DNA from: Deltaproteobacteria bacterium
GTDB taxonomy: Bacteria; Desulfobacterota; Desulfobulbia; Desulfobulbales; SURF-16
Length of the DNA stretch: 8,972 bases
NCBI GenBank assembly: GCA_029939635.1
Contig: JAOZSN010000122.1
Span: forward strand, 1-8,972
Reading direction: 5' to 3'
Positions 1 to 7,437 of this stretch are shown piece by piece (position 1 is the stretch's first letter; each line of letters begins with the position of its first letter). Made by a program: the position numbers and the translations under genes. A model generated the notes under the pieces. That model saw nothing but the letters and a program-made list of their open reading frames with translations, ran no database searches and was not told where the DNA came from.

Positions 1-18
1 CCTGCCCTCATCTCCTTA

Positions 19-47
19 TTGACAGCCCAGTTACTTTATGCTGAAAT
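19..47 (+). promoter_or_regulatory. Predicted sigma-70-type promoter of pgi
   Basis: A perfect -35 box TTGACA (19-24) is followed after 17 bp by TGAAAT (42-47), which matches four of six -10 consensus positions and is preceded by TG one base upstream (extended -10). Transcription would start near 54, giving a leader of about 58 nt before the pgi ATG at 112. It is the only strong box pair upstream of pgi in the window. This is sequence inspection only. Confidence 0.55.
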
Positions 48-111
48 AACAAGACTATAGAAACATCTTTTTGCCCTTGAGCGCCCTTTCAACCTTCACC
101 AGACTGCCCCA

Positions 112-1712
<1,601 letters not shown>

Positions 1713-1731
<19 letters not shown>

Positions 1732-1781
1732 AGAATGGCTACAGGGAGAGAACAATACAACCAATTTTCTTTATTTCTCTA
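1713..1781. terminator. Possible bidirectional terminator between convergent pgi and aroA
   Basis: TAGAGAAATAGAGAA (1713-1727, or in a second register 1721-1735) is complementary to TTCTTTATTTCTCTA (1767-1781) except for one G-T pair, giving a 15-bp AT-rich stem with a loop of about 31-39 nt. It lies where two convergent genes need termination. There is no clean U-tract on either strand and the stem is weak, so the call is tentative. Confidence 0.3.
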
Positions 1782-1792
1782 CATTTGTGCAG

Positions 1793-3061
1793 TTAATACA
1801 ACCAACCAAAGCGTTCCCAAAAATCAGGAAATGACTTGCCCACGCAGGTGCGATTTTTTATTTTAACGCCTGGAGTAACCAGACCGGCAACGCCAAAACA
1901 CATAGCAATACGGTGGTCCTCATAGGTATCAATCTCGGCACCATGCAATGGTTTGTCCGGATTATAGCCCTCGATAATCAAGGCATCCTCCCTCTCCGTT
2001 ACCACAGCACCCATCTTATTGAGCTCAGTGAGCACCGCATTGATGCGGTCACACTCCTTGATACGTAGGTGAGCAATATTTTTGATCACCGTTCGCCCTT
2101 TAGCATGGGCCGCAACAATGGCCAGGGTGGGAGCCACATCTGGGCAATCCCCCATATCCACCTCCACACCGCGCAGCTCTTTAGGGCCATGCAGGGTGAT
2201 ACCATCGCCATACTCCACCGTACAACCCATTTGCTCAAACATACCCACCAGGGCGGTATCTCCTTGCAAAGAAGGACTCGGCACATTTTTCACCGTGACT
2301 CGGCCACCAGTAATGGCCGCAGCAGCAAAGAAATAGGAGGCACTAGAGGCATCGCCTTCCACCTGATAGCGACAGGGTTTATACCGACCAGGACTGATAT
2401 CAAATGTATTTAACTCATCACTGGCCTTAAGTTCAGCACCAAAGGCGCGCATAACAGCCAGGGTCATGGTGACATACGGCTTGGAAGGCACCTCTCCCTC
2501 GACATGGAGGAGAGCCCGTTCCTTAGTATACGGCCCCACCAACAGCAAGGAGGAGAGGTACTGGCTGGATTTACCTTCGGGCAGCGTGGTGACACCACCC
2601 TGAATACCATCGGCCTTAATCTCCAAAGGCGGACAGCCACTATTCTTGATACTACGGATATCCACCCCCCAGCCATGCAGGGCACTCATCAAAGGCTCAA
2701 TGGGCCGTTCCTCCATCCGCTTTTCACCGGCAATGGTAAACAGACCATGGCCCAAGGCCACAAAAGAAGTAAGAAAACGGGTGGCAGTACCATTATTGCC
2801 CAGAAAAATTTCCTTGTCCGGGGAGAGAATACGCCCACCAATGCCGTTCACCTGCCACTCATCCTCTCCCTGCTCCACCTTCATACCCATGGACTGCAAG
2901 GCCTTGGAGGTGTAGGCAGTATCTTCACTGGCCAAAGGGCCAACAAGGGTGGATTGACCATCAGCCAAGGCAGCAGCAATAAGGGCACGCTGAGTGATGG
3001 ATTTAGAACCAGGGACAATAATGTCTGTATCAACGCGGGAGAGGGGTTTAATTTCAAGCAT
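1793..3061 (-). CDS. aroA: 3-phosphoshikimate 1-carboxyvinyltransferase (EPSP synthase)
   Basis: The enzyme joins shikimate 3-phosphate and phosphoenolpyruvate to make EPSP, the sixth shikimate-pathway step, in the cytoplasm. The 422-residue protein has the full two-domain fold. Visible signatures are PGSKSITQRAL with K20, S21 and R25 (substrate binding), GNNGTATRF with G91, T92 and R95 (PEP/glyphosate loop), MEERPIEPL with R119, SSQ at 165-167, the catalytic aspartate in CPDVAPTLA (D308), RIKECDRI with E336, DHRIAMCFG at 382-390, and CVGKSFPDFWERF with K409. The residue matching E. coli Pro101 is phenylalanine (F96). The ATG at 3061 is the natural start, since the PGSKS motif begins at residue 17. 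No Shine-Dalgarno sequence precedes it, because a degenerate heptamer array fills the leader. It lies 206 bp downstream of aroE in the same direction, so it may be co-transcribed or have its own promoter. Confidence 0.97.
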   Translation of the reverse strand: MLEIKPLSRVDTDIIVPGSKSITQRALIAAALADGQSTLVGPLASEDTAYTSKALQSMGMKVEQGEDEWQVNGIGGRILSPDKEIFLGNNGTATRFLTSFVALGHGLFTIAGEKRMEERPIEPLMSALHGWGVDIRSIKNSGCPPLEIKADGIQGGVTTLPEGKSSQYLSSLLLVGPYTKERALLHVEGEVPSKPYVTMTLAVMRAFGAELKASDELNTFDISPGRYKPCRYQVEGDASSASYFFAAAAITGGRVTVKNVPSPSLQGDTALVGMFEQMGCTVEYGDGITLHGPKELRGVEVDMGDCPDVAPTLAIVAAHAKGRTVIKNIAHLRIKECDRINAVLTELNKMGAVVTEREDALIIEGYNPDKPLHGAEIDTYEDHRIAMCFGVAGLVTPGVKIKNRTCVGKSFPDFWERFGWLY

Positions 3062-3064
3062 AGG

Positions 3065-3120
3065 GAAACAGGGGGCAAGGATTAGAGGCTAGGGGTCAGA
3101 GATTAGGGGCTAGATATTAG
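3065..3120. repeat. Degenerate 7-bp tandem array upstream of aroA
   Basis: Eight head-to-tail heptamers can be read on the plus strand: GAAACAG, GGGGCAA, GGATTAG, AGGCTAG, GGGTCAG, AGATTAG, GGGCTAG, ATATTAG. The unit is roughly RRRNTAG, with the three bases nearest pgi's side the most degraded. The array ends 3 bp from the aroA start codon, so on the aroA strand it forms a pyrimidine-rich leader (CTAATCT, CTAGCCC) with no ribosome-binding site. Function is unknown. Confidence 0.65.
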
Positions 3121-3156
3121 CCGAAGAAAAAGAAATTACCAGAGGAAAGAACAACG

Positions 3157-3256
3157 AACCGCAGAATATCGAATGATGAAGGGGGATATTTTCTTTATTA
3201 AAATAAAGTACATTACTTCGAAATTCACTATTAGATATTAGTTATTCAATATTCGC
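3157..3256. repeat. Imperfect AT-rich palindrome in the aroE-aroA gap
   Basis: GAATATCGAAT (3164-3174) pairs with ATTCAATATTC (3244-3254) apart from one G-T position. GAATGATGAAG faces CTTCGAAATTC closer in, and a CTTTAT/ATAAAG hairpin with a four-base loop (3193-3208) sits near the centre. The right arm is also built of heptamers (CACTATT, AGATATT, AGTTATT, CAATATT; 3227-3254). It looks like a dispersed non-coding palindromic repeat and might help end aroE transcripts, but it has no clear U-tract. No coding potential is seen. Confidence 0.5.
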
Positions 3257-3267
3257 TTTTCTCAGCC

Positions 3268-4080
3268 CTATATCCCCAATCCAGCCCGCAGTTCATGATT
3301 CATGACATGGATGGGAGCCTGCTGGCCGGTCCACAGCTCAAACTGGGCCACCCCCTGATACAGCAGCATGGCCAAACCATTAATCACTGCGCAGCCTGCC
3401 TCGCGCGCCTCACGCAGCAACCTGGTTTCCAAGGGAGCATAAACGATATCCATTACCACAGAAAAATCAGCGACCTTATCGGCCGGCACAAGGGAGATAT
3501 CAGCGGTTTCACCCATCCCCACCGAAGTGGCATTCACCAAGGCATCTGCTGTGAGCCCAGAAATCTCTTCCAAATTATGCCATTCGCAATTCAAGGTTTC
3601 AGCCAGGGCCTTACCAGTCACCGGTGTACGGCTGGCAATCATCACCTCTGCTCCGGCCTCCTGGAAACCAAAACCCAAGGCACGCGCTGAGCCACCAGCA
3701 CCGAGGAGCAAGATTGTCTTGCCAGCCAAATCCATCTTATCGCCCAAGGCCCGGTTGGCGCCAATCCAGTCGGTGTTAACTCCCTGAATATGGCCATCTT
3801 CAAAACGTAATGTATTAACAGCACCAATCTTGGCTGCCACCGAGTCAATATCATCCACATAACGCCGCACTATCTGCTTATGGGGAATGGTGACACTTAC
3901 TCCCCGTACCCCCAGGGCACGAAAGCCCTGCATGGCACCCTCCACATCCTCCACCTCAAAGGGCAGGTAGATGGCATTAAGCTGATTATGGGCAAAGGCA
4001 GCATTATGCATTGCCGGACTTAAGCTGTGGCTGACAGGATTTCCCATAATGCCGTAGAGCTGAGTATGACCATCAATCAT
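3268..4080 (-). CDS. aroE: Shikimate dehydrogenase (NADP-dependent)
   Basis: The enzyme reduces 3-dehydroshikimate to shikimate with NADPH, the fourth shikimate-pathway step. At 270 residues it is the normal AroE length. The N-terminal substrate domain shows NPVSHSLSPAMHN with the shikimate-binding serines S19 and S21, TIPHK with catalytic K68, AVNT with N89, and NTDWIG with catalytic D104. The nucleotide domain has the glycine loop LLLGAGGSARAL (125-135) and ASRTP, where R151 is the residue expected to bind the NADP 2'-phosphate. NGLAMLLYQGVAQFELW carries the conserved Q242. The ATG at 4080 follows a clear Shine-Dalgarno AGAGGTG and overlaps the end of aroD by 8 nt, so translation is probably coupled. 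It works directly after AroD. Confidence 0.97.
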   Translation of the reverse strand: MIDGHTQLYGIMGNPVSHSLSPAMHNAAFAHNQLNAIYLPFEVEDVEGAMQGFRALGVRGVSVTIPHKQIVRRYVDDIDSVAAKIGAVNTLRFEDGHIQGVNTDWIGANRALGDKMDLAGKTILLLGAGGSARALGFGFQEAGAEVMIASRTPVTGKALAETLNCEWHNLEEISGLTADALVNATSVGMGETADISLVPADKVADFSVVMDIVYAPLETRLLREAREAGCAVINGLAMLLYQGVAQFELWTGQQAPIHVMNHELRAGLGI

Positions 4081-4768
4081 GGAGACACCTCTGAATTTTT
4101 TTTATGGCCTCAACGGTGAGCTGGCCAGGGGCAGTTGCACTGGCTTGATCCGCAGCTGCATAGGTGAGAACCCCGCCGAGTTCCAGGGTGGCAGCGCGGC
4201 TGATACGGCCGTCCTCACCCATACAAAAGGCAGCCAGGGGAAAATTTTCTTGCTCTGCAAGAAGTTGCAAATGTAAGACACGTAAAACATCGCTAAAACC
4301 ATGGGCCGTAGTGACAATTTTGCCCACATCCGCCCCTGAGGCTGCCATCTGCCAGAAAATCTCCTGCAGCTCTTCATCATCAGGGGTGGTGTCAAAATTA
4401 TGCCAGGAGGTGATAAGGGTTGTTTCCTTTCCCTCCAGTGTTGCTGCCAGCTGCTGCCAACTCTCGGGGGTAGCCCGTAACTCCAAATCAACATATGCAG
4501 CTCCAGCCACCACCGCCGCACAAAGCAGATCAACTCTCTCTTTTTCTGGCCCGGAGTAGTGACCACACTCCCACTCAGGACGATTAGTAAAAAGAAGAGG
4601 GATAGATAAGGAAGCGATGAAGGGCTCCACCTCTGGCACCCTTAGGGTATCAAGACGAATCTCAATAATGTCCGCCTTTGCTGCTACCTTGCCAGCCGCC
4701 AGTAAAGCGTCCTCCACCGTGGCCTCGGCAATGGAGAGGCAAATATTTTTCTGAGGGAGTATTTTCAT
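4073..4768 (-). CDS. aroD: 3-dehydroquinate dehydratase, type I
   Basis: The enzyme dehydrates 3-dehydroquinate to 3-dehydroshikimate through a Schiff base, the third shikimate-pathway step. The 231-residue protein has the single TIM-barrel layout of type I enzymes. Visible motifs are ADIIEIRLD (32-40), TNRPEWECGHYSG (61-73), YVDLEL (92-97), TSWHNFDTTP with catalytic H123, VGKIVTTAHG with Schiff-base K150, MGEDGRISR with substrate-binding R191, and ATAPGQLT with Q216. The ATG at 4768 has a weak AGGT about 9 nt upstream. It is first in the aroD-aroE pair and its last 8 nt overlap aroE. A run of eight A residues in the coding strand (plus-strand T tract 4096-4103) lies 15 nt before the aroE ATG. 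Confidence 0.96.
   Translation of the reverse strand: MKILPQKNICLSIAEATVEDALLAAGKVAAKADIIEIRLDTLRVPEVEPFIASLSIPLLFTNRPEWECGHYSGPEKERVDLLCAAVVAGAAYVDLELRATPESWQQLAATLEGKETTLITSWHNFDTTPDDEELQEIFWQMAASGADVGKIVTTAHGFSDVLRVLHLQLLAEQENFPLAAFCMGEDGRISRAATLELGGVLTYAAADQASATAPGQLTVEAIKKIQRCLHD
4086..4092 (-). promoter_or_regulatory. Shine-Dalgarno sequence of aroE inside aroD
   Basis: On the minus strand AGAGGTG lies 5 nt before the aroE ATG, within the last codons of aroD. It is the strongest ribosome-binding site in the aro cluster and fixes the aroE start. Confidence 0.7.
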
Positions 4769-4801
4769 AAAACTTTACCTATATTTTCAAGATATTGCAT
4801 A

Positions 4802-4831
4802 ATGATAAAAGTCTTTGTAAGCTAATGTCAA
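4802..4831 (-). promoter_or_regulatory. Predicted sigma-70-type promoter of aroD-aroE
   Basis: On the minus strand a perfect TTGACA (4831-4826) is followed after 18 bp by TATCAT (4807-4802), five of six matches to the -10 consensus. The -35 box overlaps the ispDF TGA stop (4828-4830). Transcription would start near 4795, about 27 nt before the aroD ATG. This suggests aroD and aroE, and possibly aroA, form a unit separable from ispDF. Confidence 0.6.
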
Positions 4832-6030
4832 GAAATCTTCCCAGAAGCTATCAGAGTAACCACGGCATGGGCGGCGATACCCTCTTCACGGCCAGCAAAA
4901 CCCATTCTTTCAGTGGTAGTCCCCTTTAAGTTGATTTGCCCAGATTCCACCTCACAGGTTATTGCCAGATTTCCAACCATCTCAGACCAGTAGGGCGCCA
5001 GCTTTGGGGCTTGGGCAATGACAGTGACATCGGCATTGCCCAGAATATAGCCGTGCTGAGCAGCGAACCCCATGACATGGCCAAGCAATACCAGGCTGGA
5101 GATACCTTTATAGACTGGATCTGAATCAGGAAAATGTTGGCCGATATCACCAAGGCCCAGGCCTCCCAGGATGGCGTCACACAGGGCATGGGTGAGAACA
5201 TCGGCATCTGAATGACCGAGAAGACCATGGTGGTGGGGAATAGTGACCCCACCCAAAACCAAAGGGCGTTGGCTGACCAGTTGATGGGCATCATAGCCAT
5301 GCCCTATCCGTACAGCTAAGACCGGATGTGTCATATTTTCCTCATCTCTGCCCTGCAAAAGGGCCTCGGCAATGGCTAGATCATCCGGACGGGTGACCTT
5401 AATATTTGTCTCCGATCCTGACACCACCATCATTTCATGGCCCAACAATTCAACAAAGGAAGCCTCATCCGTCCCAATAAAATCCTGTTCTGCAGCCAAG
5501 GCAAAGGCCTGCTGGAGGAGATCAAGGGCCACCACCTGGGGAGTCTGGGCCTGCCAGAGGCAAGAACGATCAACCGTACAGTTGATGCGGCCACCTGACG
5601 TCACCTCTTTTAGCGTATCACTCACCGGCACCGCTGCCATGGCGGCACCACTGGTCTTGGCAGTCAGCACACAGGCATCAATAAGCCCTGGGCTCACCAG
5701 CGGTCGAGCCCCATCATGCACAGCCACAAAACCACAATCCTGCGGCACCACCGCCAGACCACAGGCCACGGAATCTTGGCGAAACACACCACCCACCACC
5801 ACCTGCTTTACCTTGGCAAGGCCGTAGTGTGCAACCAGCTCCTTGGTTTCCGCCACGTGTGCCTCTGGCACCACGACAATGACACCAGCAATGGAGCCTG
5901 CCGCCTCAAAGGCACGCAGGGTATGGATGAGAATGGGGATGCCAGCCAGATGGTAATATTGCTTGGGACAATCAAGCCCCATACGGGAACCGATGCCGCC
6001 GGCTGGGATGATGGCGTAGGTCATTAGCAT
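4828..6030 (-). CDS. ispDF: Bifunctional IspD/IspF: MEP cytidylyltransferase and MECDP synthase
   Basis: This fused enzyme carries out two non-consecutive steps of the MEP isoprenoid pathway: CTP-dependent formation of CDP-methylerythritol (IspD) and cyclisation to 2-C-methyl-D-erythritol 2,4-cyclodiphosphate (IspF). The intervening kinase IspE is not in this window. Residues 1-228 are IspD: IIPAGGIGSRMG with CPKQ (K23) for CTP binding, GGVFRQDSV with R84, VHDGARPLV, VSDTLKEV, TPQ, TDEAS and NIKVTRPDD. Residues 236-400 are IspF: IGHGYDAH with metal ligands D247 and H249, LGHSDADV with metal ligand H273, FPDSDP, and GTTTERMGFAGREEGIAAHA. The linker is short (about 229-237). The start could be ATG 6030 or ATG 6024; the second would give the more typical MTYAIIPAGG start. 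Neither has a visible Shine-Dalgarno sequence. Such fusions are known in alpha-, epsilon- and some deltaproteobacteria. Confidence 0.97.
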   Translation of the reverse strand: MLMTYAIIPAGGIGSRMGLDCPKQYYHLAGIPILIHTLRAFEAAGSIAGVIVVVPEAHVAETKELVAHYGLAKVKQVVVGGVFRQDSVACGLAVVPQDCGFVAVHDGARPLVSPGLIDACVLTAKTSGAAMAAVPVSDTLKEVTSGGRINCTVDRSCLWQAQTPQVVALDLLQQAFALAAEQDFIGTDEASFVELLGHEMMVVSGSETNIKVTRPDDLAIAEALLQGRDEENMTHPVLAVRIGHGYDAHQLVSQRPLVLGGVTIPHHHGLLGHSDADVLTHALCDAILGGLGLGDIGQHFPDSDPVYKGISSLVLLGHVMGFAAQHGYILGNADVTVIAQAPKLAPYWSEMVGNLAITCEVESGQINLKGTTTERMGFAGREEGIAAHAVVTLIASGKIS

Positions 6031-6083
6031 AAAAAAATCGCAATAGTTCGCCGGGGGCTACAAATTTGGATAAATCCCAGCTG

Positions 6084-6140
6084 TGTACAAGTTTAGCAGT
6101 GCCTAGATGAACGAAGATGAGGTGCTGCTAAACTTGTACA
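6084..6140 (-). repeat. Palindromic element copy A, after rnpB (internally deleted form)
   Basis: TGTACAAGTTTAGCAG (6084-6099) is perfectly complementary to 6125-6140, and the stem extends to about 21 bp with G-T pairs and an unpaired middle of about 15 bases. On the minus strand it begins 1 nt after the T7 run that follows the rnpB 3' end. It keeps the family block CCTCATCTTCGTTC and the block ATCTAGGC, but the roughly 40-bp centre found in the other two copies is missing. It lies between rnpB and ispDF. Confidence 0.75.
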
Positions 6141-6147
6141 AAAAAAT

Positions 6148-6497
6148 CGAGTGGACTATAAGCCGAATTCTGTACCCGTAAAACGGGCCATGATCATTTC
6201 TCTGGGATGCCGATCGCCCGGCACCTCAAGCAACCTACCCGAAAGCTTTGGGCGGGCCGCCCTCAAACGCTTTCCTATTTGGTCTTGCTCCGGGTGGGGT
6301 TTACCGTGCCCCGGCTGTCACCAGCACAGGCGGTGAGCTCTTACCCCACCATTTCACCCTTACCTCAAAAGAGGCGGTTTCTTTTCTGTGGCACTTTCCC
6401 AAGGTCACCCCTGGTTCGTGTTACGAACCACCCTGCCCTACGGAGTTCGGACTTTCCTCCAGCGGTCAAAGACCACCAGCGATCATGCGTCCACTCG
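6148..6497 (-). ncRNA. rnpB: RNase P RNA, bacterial type A
   Basis: This is the catalytic RNA of ribonuclease P, which removes 5' leaders from tRNA precursors together with the RnpA protein. Visible on the minus strand are the conserved 5' block GGAGGAAAGTCC (6460-6449), the P4/J region with GGGTGAAATGG and GAGCTCACCGCC (6360-6329), GAGCAAGACCAAATAGGA, and the universal 3' block with ACAGAA and GGCTTATAGTCCAC (6173-6151). The ends pair as helix P1: CGAGTGGAC (6497-6489) with GTCCACTCG (6156-6148). These give a length of 350 nt, typical of type A. A T7 run (6147-6141 region) follows the 3' end. The promoter is not obvious; TAAAAC at 6509-6504 is at the right distance as a -10 box but has no convincing -35 box. 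Open frames on either strand here are not genes. Confidence 0.97.
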
Positions 6498-6588
6498 AAA
6501 ACTGTTTTAAAAAGTTGAGAAACAAAAAGAATAGACATTTTAGTCTTCTCAAATCACCAACTTAATATTGTATCTTTTTTATTAAAAA

Positions 6589-6709
6589 GTAAAAATTTAC
6601 CAGTGCCTTAGATTCGTTCGTTTAGGCCTCGAAGCATAGCGAGCTATGTGAGAAGGCAAAAACGGACGAAGATGAGGTAGACACTGCTACGCTGTTAGTG
6701 AACTTTTAC
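6589..6709 (-). repeat. Palindromic element copy B, after rnhA
   Basis: On the minus strand the element starts over the rnhA stop codon and runs towards rnpB. Outer arms 6589-6599 and 6699-6709 pair at 9 of 11 positions, CAGTG (6601-6605) pairs with CACTG (6681-6685 region), and the 20-nt inner arms 6609-6628 and 6655-6674 pair at 14 of 20. The apex CATAGC/GCTATG (6635-6648) forms a small hairpin. Family blocks are CCTCATCTTCGTCC, CTCACATAG and GGCCTAAACGAACGAATC. The right arm carries about 12 unpaired extra bases. Confidence 0.7.
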
Positions 6710-7320
6710 CGCAAGTCAATTCCCTCATTGGCCAATTCATCAGCCCGTTTGTTTTCTTCACGGGGAACATGATTAATTGTCCAACTCGATAAACCAGCCA
6801 AAAGTTGCTTGACCCGAGTAAAAAGCGGCTTAAGGGTGGCATTTTTCACCTTATAGCGCCCCTCCACCTGACGAACAATGAGCTGAGAGTCGAGAAAAAT
6901 TTCCAATCTTTCAGGAGCCAACTGCTGGGCAGCCTGCAGTCCACGAATCAGGGCCTCATATTCAGCGACATTATTGGTACAACTCCCCAAGAATACGCCC
7001 TCGCCCAATAACTCCTGCCCCTGTCCATCATCAATGGTATAGCCTGCTCCAGCCAAACCAGGATTACCCCGCGATGCCCCATCCGTAAAGAGCCGCATAT
7101 TCTTGGATAAAGACACCTTTTCGACCAAGACTGGCTCAGGAACAGCCTCCTCCTCCACTTCTGCCTGCCATTCCGGCCAAAGCACACGACGAATTTCAGC
7201 CGGCTCCCGCTCAGCAAAGAGAGCCTCAATCACCACATCAGGCAACTCCTGGGCCAAACGTTGCAGTACCTCTTGCTTAGCCAGCCCAGCAAAAAGAGAA
7301 TCTGGTACTATTTTTTTCAC
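6706..7320 (-). CDS. rnhA: RNase HI-family protein with N-terminal extension
   Basis: The C-terminal half (75-204) is a ribonuclease H domain expected to cut the RNA strand of RNA-DNA hybrids. It has the catalytic set D80 in LFTDGASRGNPG, E120 in NNVAEYEAL, D144 in IFLDSQLIV and D194 in NKRADELANEG. Domain style resembles the short 'reverse-transcriptase-like' bacterial and archaeal RNases HI rather than E. coli RnhA. Residues 1-73 form an extension I do not recognise: predicted helical, then an acidic stretch (50-68) rich in E, V and P. It lacks the aromatic pattern of the RNase H hybrid-binding domain. The start is GTG at 7320 with only a weak AGAG upstream; an ATG at residue 75 would leave a bare domain, but the open frame looks genuinely coding. 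It lies between the zinc-ribbon gene and rnpB, a grouping seen in other bacteria. The gene symbol is by domain only. Confidence 0.88.
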   Translation of the reverse strand: MKKIVPDSLFAGLAKQEVLQRLAQELPDVVIEALFAEREPAEIRRVLWPEWQAEVEEEAVPEPVLVEKVSLSKNMRLFTDGASRGNPGLAGAGYTIDDGQGQELLGEGVFLGSCTNNVAEYEALIRGLQAAQQLAPERLEIFLDSQLIVRQVEGRYKVKNATLKPLFTRVKQLLAGLSSWTINHVPREENKRADELANEGIDLR

Positions 7321-7332
7321 AATAAAATCTCT

Positions 7333-7437
7333 AAAGTGGGCTCAAAGGCCTTAGATTTATTCAGTTAGGCCACCTAACTATAGTTGCCTATGTGAGGAGG
7401 CCTAAGTGGATAAAGATGAGGCCTTTGAGCCCACTTT
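7333..7437 (-). repeat. Palindromic element copy C, after the zinc-ribbon gene
   Basis: The outer arms 7333-7351 and 7419-7437 are perfect 19-bp inverted repeats (AAAGTGGGCTCAAAGGCCT). The inner arms 7352-7371 and 7399-7418 pair at 15 of 20 positions, and the apex has ATAG (7380-7383) opposite CTAT (7388-7391) around a four-base loop reading GCAA on the minus strand. On that strand the element begins at the last base of the zinc-ribbon gene's TAA and ends 12 bp before the rnhA GTG. Family blocks are CCTCATCTTTATCC, CTCACATAG and GGCCTAACTGAATAAATC. No U-tract follows the stem. Confidence 0.8.

Noticed and set aside
3065..3120. CRISPR array
   Set aside because: The units are contiguous 7-bp repeats without spacers, and there are no cas genes.
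6151..6565. Plus-strand open reading frames of 61-105 codons
   Set aside because: They lie antisense to the RNase P RNA, whose conserved blocks and P1 pairing explain the sequence fully.
6567..6572. TACAAT (minus strand) as the rnpB -10 box
   Set aside because: It matches five of six positions but lies about 70 nt upstream of the P1-defined RNA 5' end, and no -35 box is at a proper distance.
7333..7437. Integron attC site
   Set aside because: The palindrome sits after genes and contains GTTAGGCC-like strings, but it lacks properly placed RYYYAAC and GTTRRRY ends, the genes are housekeeping genes without cassette layout, and no integrase is visible.
6084..7437. Elements A, B and C as classical intrinsic terminators
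   Set aside because: The stems are long and gene-proximal, but none has a U-tract after the distal arm on the transcribed strand, and the conserved core is not explained by termination alone.
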